DNA of 64,000 nucleotides from Paenibacillus sp. FSL R5-0912 (GTDB lineage Bacteria > Bacillota > Bacilli > Paenibacillales > Paenibacillaceae). Location of the stretch: contig NZ_CP009282.1 of assembly GCF_000758605.1 (NCBI RefSeq), forward strand, positions 4,650,001-4,714,000, in the 5' to 3' direction. Below, piece after piece: positions 9,173 to 18,000 of the stretch (position 1 is its first letter; each line of letters starts with the position of its first letter). The notes under the pieces are model-generated. The model had not been told where the DNA came from. It saw nothing but the letters and a program-made list of their open reading frames with translations, and made no database searches. The position numbers were made by a program, and so were the translations under genes.

Positions 9173-9530
9173 GCGAAATCGAGGAATTTATAAATATCTC
9201 CTCATTATCGTTTTCATTATCAAAATATAAAACCTCGTCGTTCTCCTCATCGATACATATAGGATCTCCGTTACCAGTAAATCCAACATATATGAACTTT
9301 GAATATTCTTCTTCAGCATTCTCATATTTTTCAGTCAACCTTACTCCACCACCGTTAGCAGAAGATTCGAAAGTTAGAAATGGGGGAGAGGAGTCTGGCA
9401 AACCTGCTTTACTCAAAAAATCCTTAGTTTCCCTTGATAATGAAAACAACTCTATAATTTTTTCATCAAAGCTAACTAGCCCATAGGTTTCCTTTTTCCA
9501 TTTATCCAAAAAATCTTTTGCTGTAATCAT
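8973..9530 (-). CDS. SUKH-like immunity protein for the full-length eCIS toxin
   Basis: A 185-residue acidic protein, GGAGG before the ATG, 30 bases after the toxin stop. The layout (KEFLSKAGLPDSSPP-like opening, F.ESS..G, GFTGNGDPICIDEENDEVLYFD, then a helical tail) resembles SUKH-4 type immunity proteins. It should protect the producer from the nuclease tip of the toxin at 9561-13652. Its last third is duplicated at 4985-5185. An immunity gene next to an eCIS cargo is notable because most characterised eCIS cargos act on eukaryotes and carry none. Confidence 0.8.
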   Translation of the reverse strand: MITAKDFLDKWKKETYGLVSFDEKIIELFSLSRETKDFLSKAGLPDSSPPFLTFESSANGGGVRLTEKYENAEEEYSKFIYVGFTGNGDPICIDEENDEVLYFDNENDNEEIFINSSISQLAESMIAYVDFIEKIKDVNGKKAFLERNATQDLLAWIANRLEKIDSDSLIQGSFWEEELSNYNKL

Positions 9531-9560
9531 TTATGCACCTCCGCTAGGCTTATTATATTT

Positions 9561-12500
9561 TCATTTCCTCTTTTTTGGCAATTTCCGAGTTGATGTTGAC
9601 TGTGAACCAGATGTAAATACTCTACCAATTTCAGACAAAGGGTCATTACCTCTTATATTATTCATTTTCTCAAAATTGTGTATACCACCAAACCCTTTAT
9701 GCAACGATTGCGGAACAGCTGCGGCTTGTCCGCCTCCACCAATATGATGATGAATAAGCTTATCACCTTTATAATCTTTATATTGAGGAAAATGTTTAAT
9801 AAATTCATCGTCTACTAATGGTACTAATCCATCTTGAATTCTATCAACATTCTCTTTGCTTAGAACTTCAGGATATTTTTCTAGAATTTCATTAAAATGT
9901 TTTGAAGCATCTCGTTCCCAGCCTGCCGAATTTGTTCCACTCTTTCCTTTTCCTTTATAATTCATTTCTGAAACAAGTTTAGGATCCGCTCTGTATTCAA
10001 TCGGAATTTTCTCAACATCGACATCACGGTATGCTCTGATGTTGCTATAGTCAATCTTGTTGACCGTTTCTCTTGGAAGATTCCCTGTACTGTTAATACT
10101 ATCAAAATCAATTTTACCGTCTTTTTTAGCTACTGCAGAATTATAAACATCTATTCTCTCAGAAGTATTCAAACCGCTAAGTTTGTCCAACTCAGCCTTA
10201 GTACTAATCCCTGCTTTTCTCCCATCGAGATTTTCTACTTCTTCTATAGTACCGTCAGCCAGCAGCACCCAAGGATTAACCTCGCCATATAGACGGATAT
10301 GCTTACCCTTGCGCTCCAGCTTGAACTTCTTGAACTTGAACTTCTGCAGAATCCGGTCAACCAGACCCTGGAGCTTTTTGGCCCCCTTCATGAGCCCCTT
10401 TTGCAGGCTCTTGATCACGATTTTACCATTACGGATCATCATGCTGCCGCTCTTGGAAGCAAGCTTGGCTCCGGATTTCAGCAAGCTCTTGATGCCCTTA
10501 GCTCCTGCACCTGCTGCGTTCTTGACTCCCGTAGCCGCGGCTCCGATCCCCTTCTTCGCAGCTTTTCCGGCCTTATTGAGCCCTGCTCCGATGGCCTTGA
10601 AGCCCAGCTCCATAGCCAGCTCAACGAGTCCCATCGCAAGCGCGGTTGCGAGCGCAATGGCCGCAGGCTCAATCATCTTCTGCCAGCCCTGGCTCAGATA
10701 GGTGCCGATATAACCGGAGGCTTGGACAAGAGTCTCGGCGACGGACTTAATCGCATCCGCTTGCAGGTACACGGTGATCATGTTGATAATCATCGGAAGT
10801 GCCGCCGTGATCGCTCCGCCGGTAACAATCTCCGCTACTACAACTCCAGCCAATATACCGATGACTGCAGCCAAAAGCTTCAATCCGTTACTCTTCATCC
10901 ATTTTATTACAAATCCTTTAATCTGGTCAAACAACATTTTCGCATTGTTCGCACGAAGCTTCGCACCGTCGGCAATTTTCCCGCCGAGACTTTGTTCTGC
11001 TTTTCCGGTGTCGAATTCTGCCATGATGCTGTCCATCGTAGCCGGGTCGCGGCTGCCTGAGAGCTGCTTGGTTTCCCCGTCCTTAAGGTTCGCTTCCTGC
11101 ACCAGTGCAGGGTCCATCTCGCCTTCTTCCACCGACTCCATCTCGATATCTTCTGCGGTAAGCTTCTCTTCCGCAGTCGGACCCGCTTCCTCTACAGCTC
11201 CGCCTTCTGCCGCTGCTGCCCCCATAGGCTTGGAGATGTCTACACCGAGCAGATACTCCCACATCTTGCCTTCCAGGTGGCTGAAGGAACGCTTCGCTGC
11301 CTTGCCGAGCGCCCCGATCCGGGCGAGCACATCCAGAAAAGTAGCAATGAGCAGGTTGCCTAACGTTGAGATCAGCTTGGTATAGAAGTTCTGCACCGCA
11401 GCCAGAGCCTGGTCCACCTTGGCGGCCAGGAAATCCATGACCTGTGTGACTTTGGTTTTGAGCTTCTGTGCCAGCTGGTTTACGGCCTTAATGGCCTTGT
11501 TGACGACTCCGTCAATTTTACTGCATATTTTGGCGGCTATGCCTGGGAACTTGGTAAATACCACCGATACCAGCTTCTTAAGCAGCGTACCCAGTCCCTT
11601 GATGAGGGTGGTAATCAGCTTGCGGCCCAGTTCAATAATACCCAGCACCGCCTGTTTGGCCTTTTCAAAAATAAACTTGACCGCTTTTCGAAGACCCTCG
11701 AAAATGAAGTTGACCGCTTTCTTGACTATATTGACAACCGCCTCAAGCTTGTCCTTCACCCAGCCCAGGAAGCCGCCTTTTTTCTCTTCCTTTGCCTTTT
11801 CCTCCTCGTGCTTCCCGTCTGCCTCCTTCTTGGCTTTGCTGTAGGCCTGCGTGGCTTCCCGTTCAGCTTCGGACTGCTTCTTCTGTGCCTCACGCTCTTT
11901 TTCCGTCCGGACGCTGTTAATTTCGCCCTTTTTCTGCTGTGCTGCCGCTCCGGCCTGTCCGGCATAGTCGGCTTCAGCTGCATCCAGCTCACTTTTCCAT
12001 TCGCCCCTGAGGTTATCCACTTCCGACTTTGCCCCGGCCTGCTGGCTCAGCTGCTTGTTCCTGGCATCGGCTTCCGCCTGCTGAATTTGCGCATGGCTGT
12101 CTGCTTTGGAGAGCTGTACCTTGGTGTCGAACTTCTCCTTTTCCTTGCTGTATTCAGCCTGCTTGGAGCCAAGCTGCTTCTTCATTTCCGGCGCAAGGCT
12201 GTGATTCAGACCCGCAGTCATATCCGCAGGCAATCCCAGTACCGGCAGCTTCTTGGCTGCGGGTGCGGCTCCGCCTTGCAGCTCTGCTGAGGACTTCAGC
12301 GTGGAACCGTCCGGCTCGGGATAGATGTCATTCTCACCAAAGGGATGGTTAATCTGACCCATCTCGGCCTGCTTCGCTGCTCCCACCTCGCGGGAGGCCT
12401 CCTGGTTAAAGCCCTCAAGCTGGGAAGGATCTGCCTCGCCGGTAAGGCTGATGCCCGGCGGCTGAGCCGCCGCAGAACGGATTTCGCCCATAATGGCCTC

Positions 12501-13652
12501 AGGATTACCTTCCGGGCCGGAAGATCCGATGTTCATTTGGTTCAGATTACCCGCAAGCGCGGCTCCGCCGGTGCGTTCACTTTTGAACCCTTCCGGAACA
12601 GCATGCTTCAGCATCCCCGGCTTTTTCCGGGCTTGCAGCACTTTTCCCTTCAGCCCTGTCGGTGCAGGAACTGCAGGCATCCCCTGTTTGGTCTTCTGCT
12701 TCTGCTTCGCGAACGCTCCTGCGGATACATTCACAGCCTGGGCATAGGCATCCCCCAGCTCAGTGGGCTGAACCTGTGTCAGCTGATCTAGAATTTGCCC
12801 CGGATCTTCCCCGTGGATGGTCACCTTCTTGGCCTTAGCCGGCTCTTCCTTCCCCTCCCCTGCCAAAGCGCCCAGTGCCGCTCCCAGCGAAGGCTCCTTC
12901 GCAGCTCCCTTCTGTGTGGATTCTCCCTTGCCCTCTTTGGCTTCATTGGCGGGCTTCGTTTCCTTATCGGCCTTCGGCGCTGTCGCCTCCTTGGCATTCA
13001 TAGCCACCTTGGCTTCTGCAGGCTGTTCTGTTTCAGCTTCTTTCCCTTGCGGAGCCGTCTTTGCCTCCACCTGCCGGGGAGCAGCGGCCTTCGCTTTTCC
13101 GTCCGGCTGACCCGGTGCTAATCTCCCCTTGCTGACTCCAGTTCCGGCAGAAGTCCCTCCAGCTGAGGGTTTAACCCGCTCTTGGGAGACATCACTTCCC
13201 GCTGTTTGATGATTCGATTCCGCCTTGTCCTCCGTCTTCGGTTCTGGCTCTGGGCTGACTTGCTGCACCTCTGCTTGCGCCGGAGCCGGTCTTTGCTCTT
13301 GAACAGGTTCCGGCAGAACCGGCTCCCGGTCAACCTGCGAATTCTCCGGACTTCCCTGCCCTTGTTCAGCGGGTGTGGTCCCGGCAGATTTCTCTTCCTT
13401 CCCCTCTGCCTTCCGGCTATCCTTCAGGCTGGATAACAATTGAACCACGGCGCGGTTGCCCAGGGTACGCTGAAGCGCCAGTTTGTCTTCACGGCTTAAG
13501 GAAGACGGATTCTGGCGAACACGCCTGATGATCTCAACCGGGTCCGGTTGCTTCGCAGCTGCCGGCCGTACGAATACCTGCGGATTGCTGTATGGTTTAT
13601 GACCGCCGGGTGTTTTCTCTTTGTCCTTGCTCACGGTTGCTTGGGTCTGCAA
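9561..13652 (-). CDS. Full-length eCIS cargo toxin with HNH-like nuclease tip
   Basis: A 1363-residue protein. Residues 57-73 (LALQRTLGNRAVVQLL) are the LQR..GNRAV motif found near the N-terminus of proteins packed by extracellular contractile injection systems. Residues 80-275 are K/E/A/P-rich and disordered, 480-625 are coiled coil (KEKEREAQKKQSEAE), and 640-790 are amphipathic helices. About 910-1000 is strongly hydrophobic, possibly a membrane-crossing part. A basic stretch ends at the junction motif KHIRLYGEVNPWVLL (around residue 1115). The last 240 residues are a unique tip with KLIHHHIGGGGQAAAVP...LHKGFGGIHN, which I read as an HNH/Endo VII-like nuclease. The start is TTG at 13652, preceded by GAGGGGGGA. 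It is the only copy here with a complete N-terminus, so the only one likely to be loaded. Confidence 0.85.
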   Translation of the reverse strand: MQTQATVSKDKEKTPGGHKPYSNPQVFVRPAAAKQPDPVEIIRRVRQNPSSLSREDKLALQRTLGNRAVVQLLSSLKDSRKAEGKEEKSAGTTPAEQGQGSPENSQVDREPVLPEPVQEQRPAPAQAEVQQVSPEPEPKTEDKAESNHQTAGSDVSQERVKPSAGGTSAGTGVSKGRLAPGQPDGKAKAAAPRQVEAKTAPQGKEAETEQPAEAKVAMNAKEATAPKADKETKPANEAKEGKGESTQKGAAKEPSLGAALGALAGEGKEEPAKAKKVTIHGEDPGQILDQLTQVQPTELGDAYAQAVNVSAGAFAKQKQKTKQGMPAVPAPTGLKGKVLQARKKPGMLKHAVPEGFKSERTGGAALAGNLNQMNIGSSGPEGNPEAIMGEIRSAAAQPPGISLTGEADPSQLEGFNQEASREVGAAKQAEMGQINHPFGENDIYPEPDGSTLKSSAELQGGAAPAAKKLPVLGLPADMTAGLNHSLAPEMKKQLGSKQAEYSKEKEKFDTKVQLSKADSHAQIQQAEADARNKQLSQQAGAKSEVDNLRGEWKSELDAAEADYAGQAGAAAQQKKGEINSVRTEKEREAQKKQSEAEREATQAYSKAKKEADGKHEEEKAKEEKKGGFLGWVKDKLEAVVNIVKKAVNFIFEGLRKAVKFIFEKAKQAVLGIIELGRKLITTLIKGLGTLLKKLVSVVFTKFPGIAAKICSKIDGVVNKAIKAVNQLAQKLKTKVTQVMDFLAAKVDQALAAVQNFYTKLISTLGNLLIATFLDVLARIGALGKAAKRSFSHLEGKMWEYLLGVDISKPMGAAAAEGGAVEEAGPTAEEKLTAEDIEMESVEEGEMDPALVQEANLKDGETKQLSGSRDPATMDSIMAEFDTGKAEQSLGGKIADGAKLRANNAKMLFDQIKGFVIKWMKSNGLKLLAAVIGILAGVVVAEIVTGGAITAALPMIINMITVYLQADAIKSVAETLVQASGYIGTYLSQGWQKMIEPAAIALATALAMGLVELAMELGFKAIGAGLNKAGKAAKKGIGAAATGVKNAAGAGAKGIKSLLKSGAKLASKSGSMMIRNGKIVIKSLQKGLMKGAKKLQGLVDRILQKFKFKKFKLERKGKHIRLYGEVNPWVLLADGTIEEVENLDGRKAGISTKAELDKLSGLNTSERIDVYNSAVAKKDGKIDFDSINSTGNLPRETVNKIDYSNIRAYRDVDVEKIPIEYRADPKLVSEMNYKGKGKSGTNSAGWERDASKHFNEILEKYPEVLSKENVDRIQDGLVPLVDDEFIKHFPQYKDYKGDKLIHHHIGGGGQAAAVPQSLHKGFGGIHNFEKMNNIRGNDPLSEIGRVFTSGSQSTSTRKLPKKRK

Positions 13653-13666
13653 ATGGAGTCCCCCCT

Positions 13667-13718
13667 CTGTAAAAAATCGATCCTACAGATAAAGTAAAAT
13701 CCATAGCGTTTTTTACAG
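13667..13718 (-). promoter_or_regulatory. Inverted repeat upstream of the toxin gene
   Basis: CTGTAAAAAA and TTTTTTACAG are perfect 10-base arms 32 bases apart, spanning the region where the toxin promoter must lie (a terminator closes the upstream unit at 13773-13796). It may be an operator or a 5' leader hairpin. Confidence 0.4.
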
Positions 13719-13772
13719 CCGGAGGCACAAATAAATCCATCTATTGAATTATTTATTGAAAAACCCAATGCC

Positions 13773-13796
13773 AAAAAAGCCACCCGGGGGTGGCTG
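13773..13796 (-). terminator. Terminator of the endolysin gene
   Basis: AGCCACCC/GGTGGCT stem with a minus-strand TTTTTT run, 18 bases beyond the endolysin stop at 13814. It separates the lysis genes from the toxin transcript. Confidence 0.75.
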
Positions 13797-13813
13797 TAAT
13801 CCGAAGCTGCTGA

Positions 13814-14611
13814 TTATTGAATATTTGAATCTGCCGCTTGTCCCGAAGCCTGGCGCAGTTCGTTGGCTAGACGGTGAAATTCTTTTCTGGACTCTGCACT
13901 GCCCGCAGCCATATAGGCAGCTTGAATGAACGCGATGATCTTATTAGCATCCTCTTTGTTCAGCATATAGTCATTTTCCTCTCCGTTTGTATTGCCCGGC
14001 TGTAGACCAGCCGCAGGCAGCGTGTTCCACCAGCCCACATCTCCACTGGACAGATCCAGATCCACATTCACTCCGTGGACCGGCTGACCCAGCCCTCTGG
14101 GGCCGTTGTCGTACTGATAAATGTGAATCCCCTCTGCCTTCCGGCCTTTGCTCCAGGCGTAGGTCTGCCAGAAGCCGGTGCAGGCCTTGGCTGCCATTGC
14201 AGCCTCAATAACAGCCACGCTTCCATAGACACCTGAGCGGTAATTCCGGGCAGCCTCACCCGCTGCCTTGATATATTGGATTACCGTATCCATCTGCTTG
14301 GCAGATGCGTCGAAATCTACAGCGAAGTAGATCCGGCTTCCAGCAGGCTGCCCAACCGCTAACGCCGTCTGTGCGGCAATCACCCCGTCAGTCAGACCGG
14401 CGGTGCGTCCGCCCAGCGCACGGCTGGCAGTCGTTTCAAACACAGAGACGATCTGCAGTCCGGCAGCGCTGATGGCCGCCGCCTCTGTCCTCGTAAGCCT
14501 TTTCCAGCCTGAGGGCACGAGGTAACGGCAGGCGAACACATAACCGTCATCCCGGAACTGCTTCGCCAACTTCTTCGACAGCGGAGCCGCACAATCAAAT
14601 CCTTTGGCCAT
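13814..14611 (-). CDS. DUF1906 glycoside-hydrolase-like endolysin
   Basis: 265 residues from the ATG at 14611, which follows a GAGGGAGAGG ribosome site; an upstream ATG at 14641 has no such site. MAKGFDCAAPLS, GYVFACRYL, IYFAVDFDAS, RSGVYGS, FWQTYAWS and IYQYDN...VDLDL are the strands of the Rv2525c/DUF1906 TIM-barrel family, related to GH25 lysozymes and common as phage and bacteriocin endolysins. The last 70 residues are a helical extension and may bind the wall. There is no signal peptide, so it needs a holin. With the XhlA-like gene just upstream it would form a lysis cassette to release particles. Confidence 0.8.
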   Translation of the reverse strand: MAKGFDCAAPLSKKLAKQFRDDGYVFACRYLVPSGWKRLTRTEAAAISAAGLQIVSVFETTASRALGGRTAGLTDGVIAAQTALAVGQPAGSRIYFAVDFDASAKQMDTVIQYIKAAGEAARNYRSGVYGSVAVIEAAMAAKACTGFWQTYAWSKGRKAEGIHIYQYDNGPRGLGQPVHGVNVDLDLSSGDVGWWNTLPAAGLQPGNTNGEENDYMLNKEDANKIIAFIQAAYMAAGSAESRKEFHRLANELRQASGQAADSNIQ

Positions 14612-14656
14612 CCATGTCCTCTCCCTCTTCACGTCAATCATCCACTGCTGCTTCTG

Positions 14657-14923
14657 CTACCCGATTAATATTTTAATCAAGAGGCCGGCTGCGGCAATAC
14701 ATATCCCCACACTGCTGATCAGGGTTCCTACCAGCCAACGCTGGTTCTCCCCTTGCCTGAGCTTCAGTCTGGACAGTTCATCCCGTATCTCATCCATACG
14801 CAAATGTGCTGATTTGCTGCTCTGCATAGCCTCCAGTGCAATATCCCTTGCGCTGTTCATGATGTCGAGCTTTGTTTCTACGCGGGTCAACCGTTGAAGT
14901 ATTTCATTCATGTCGTCTGGCAT
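14657..14923 (-). CDS. XhlA-type holin/haemolysin accessory protein
   Basis: 88 residues from the ATG at 14923 (GGGGGT upstream). MNEILQRLTRVETKLDIMN and a following coiled coil lead to a single C-terminal membrane segment, WLVGTLISSVGICIAAAGLLI. That is the layout of XhlA in the PBSX lysis cassette, which works with a holin and endolysin. It lies 45 bases before the endolysin gene. Confidence 0.75.
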   Translation of the reverse strand: MPDDMNEILQRLTRVETKLDIMNSARDIALEAMQSSKSAHLRMDEIRDELSRLKLRQGENQRWLVGTLISSVGICIAAAGLLIKILIG

Positions 14924-15036
14924 ATAGTACCCCCGGAATGGAGCTGGTTGATCTCTCGATAATAAAATATAAACTCCAAGCTGCAGCCAGTGTTTCGGCG
15001 GCAGCCTGGAAGCCGTGCAATGCTGCACTTGCCCGC

Positions 15037-18000
15037 TTACGGTTCCATGCCTGCAATCAGATTGCCGGAGGAGTAGGCCGTAATTTTGTTGGTATCGGTA
15101 TAACCTGTTGCCGATGCATTGAAGGAATAGTCATTCGTCTGGGTATAGTTCGAATAATTGGTTTTCCAGAACCTGCATTGGATTTCCACTTCTTCACCCG
15201 GCTTCAGACTTCCGGCACTGCTGGAGAATCCGATTTCCAAGTAATAATCACTGCCGGTTTTGCTAGCGGTCTTTTGAAAGCTCCCTGTAATATAGGACTG
15301 AATGGTTCTGCTGCCGGAACTACCCGATACCCTGGAGTAATCGGTATAGAAGCTCTGGGACTTCTCGCCATCTATCGTGTAGTAGTATCTAAGCTTGATG
15401 CTCGAGAGCTGAATGGTGCTGCTGCTTGTGTTCTCAAAGGTTATTCTCGGAAAAATCGTATTCGATACGCTGCTTCTGCTGGCGTTATACGATTGAACCT
15501 TAAATACCTGAGTTACGGTTACATATTGCACCGCCGTTGATACATTGCCGTTCACATCCGTGGCCGTCCAAGTGACCGCTGTTTTCCCGAACGGGAAGCC
15601 GTCTGCCGGAGCATCATTCTTCAGCGTAAATCCGAAGATATCGGTCGCTGTCGCTTGGCCCAGGTTTACAGGAGTTTTGGTGCCGAGAGCTGGAACAGCA
15701 ATATCTGCTGGTGCTTTCAGCACCGGCTTCGTGGTATCCTTCACCGTGATCTTCTGCACGCCTGTAGTCACGTTACCATTGGCATCCGTTGCCGTCCATT
15801 TCACTTCTGTCATGCCCAGCGCATAATCCGCCGGAGCATTGCTGGTCACCGTCACCCCGAATATATCCGTGGCCGTTGCCAATCCGATGTCTACCGGAGT
15901 TTTCAGCGCAGTCGCTTCCACCGTCTTATCTGCCGGAAGCTTTAGCACCGGCTTCGTGGTATCCTTCACCGTGATCTTCTGCACGCCTGTAGTCACGTTA
16001 CCATTGGCATCCGTTGCCGTCCATTTCACTTCTGTCATGCCCAGCGCATAATCCGCCGGAGCATTGCTGGTCACCGTCACCCCGAAAATATCCGTGCCCG
16101 TCGCCAGGCCGATGTCTACCGGAGTTTTTAGCGCAGTGGCTTCGGCGACTTTATCCTCCGGCAGCCCTAGCACAGGCTTCGTGGTATCCTGCACCGTGAT
16201 CTTCTGCACATCTGTAGTCACGTTGCCATTGGCATCCGTTGCCGTCCAAATAACTTCGGTCATGCCCAGCGCATAATCCGCCGGAGCGTTGCTGGTCACC
16301 GTCACCCCGTAAATATCCGTGCCTGTTGCCAAGCCGATATCCACCGGAGTTTTCAGTGCGGCTGCTTCCACCGTCTTGTCTGCTGGCAGCTTCAGCACCG
16401 GCTTCGTGGTATCTACTACCGTAATCTTTTGCACGCCAGTGATACTGTTGCCGTTCTCATCCGTTGCCGTCCAGATCACTTCGGTTGTGCCCAGCGCATA
16501 ATCCGCCGGAGCATTGCTGGTCACGGTAACCCCGTAAATATCTGTAGCCGTTGCCAACCCGATGTCCACCGGAGTTTTCAGTGCGGCTGCTTCCACCGTC
16601 TTGTCTGCCGGCAGCTTCAGCACCGGCTTCGTGGTATCTACTACCGTAATCTTTTGCACGCCAGTGATACTGTTGCCGTTCTCATCCGTTGCCGTCCAGA
16701 TCACTTCGGTTGTGCCCAGCGCATAATCCGCCGGAGCATTGCTGGTCACGGTAACCCCGTAAATATCTGTAGCCGTTGCCAACCCGATGTCCACCGGAGT
16801 TTTCAGCGCGGCTGCTTCCACCGTCTTGTCTGCCGGCAGCTTCAGCACCGGCTTCGTCGTATCCTTCACCGTAATCTTCTGCACGCTTGTTGTACTATTG
16901 CCGTTTGGATCCGTTGTGATCCAGGTGACTTCCGTCGTGCCCAGCTCATAATCCGCCGGAGCATTGCTGGTCACGGTCACCCCGAAAATATCCGTAGCTG
17001 TAGCTATACCGGTATCTACCGGAGTTCTCAGCGCGGTTGCTTCCACCGTCTTATCTTCCGGCAGCTTCAGCACCGGCTTCGTCGTGTCCACCACAGTAAT
17101 CTTCTGCACGCCTGTGCTTACATTGCCGTTCGCATCCTTTGCCGTCCATATAATCTCCGTTGTACCCAGCGCATAATCCTCAGGTGCGTTGCTGGTAACG
17201 GTCACATCATAGATATCTGTGGCTGTAGCTTCCCCAATCTGTACCGGCGTCTTCACTGCCGTTGCTTCTAACGTAATGTCTGCCGGAAGCTTGAGCACGG
17301 GCTTGACCGTATCCGTTATGGTCACCGTTACAATGCCGATCATGGCATTCCCGCTGTGATCTTTGGCTGTCCAGGTTACCTTTGTTATTCCAAGAGGGAA
17401 CTCCGCAGTTATACTATCCTCTGATGTAATTGGACCTTGTTCACCAAAACCGGGAGCATCCGTGGTTAGCGTAACCGGGAACAGCTCGAGCACCTCTGGC
17501 ACTTCCAGCTCTACCGGGGTTGCCAGCGCGGTTGCTTCCTTGGTCAGATGCAGAGATCCTTTGAACTTCAGCACCGGTTGAGTCGTATCCTCAACGGTAA
17601 TTCGCTGTAATACTATAATTTCGTTGCCATTTACGTCCTTGGCCTTCCAGTTGACTGTCGTCGTTCCCAGCGGATAGTCGGCAGGAGCATCCGATGTAAC
17701 CGTCACAGGGAAGATATCCTCCGCCGCAGCTTGCCCTATTTCAATAGGGGTCCGAACTGCGGTTGCCTCAACGGTCTGATCCTTAGGAACAATAAGCGTC
17801 GGCTTCGTGGTATCCACTACCGTAATCTTTTGAACAAAGGCAGTCACGTTGCCGCTCTCATCTGTTGCCGTCCAGGTAACCTCCGTAGTACCTAGCGGAT
17901 AAGTTGCCGGAGCATTGCTCTCAACCGTAACTTTGAAAATATCTGTTGCGGTTGCTTGTCCAATCTCCACTAGTGTCTCAACCGCTGTAGCTTCTACGCT

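Noticed and set aside
10299..11060. Plus-strand frame over the toxin body
   Set aside because: It recurs in each toxin copy and simply mirrors the Lys/Ala-rich body; no start signals.
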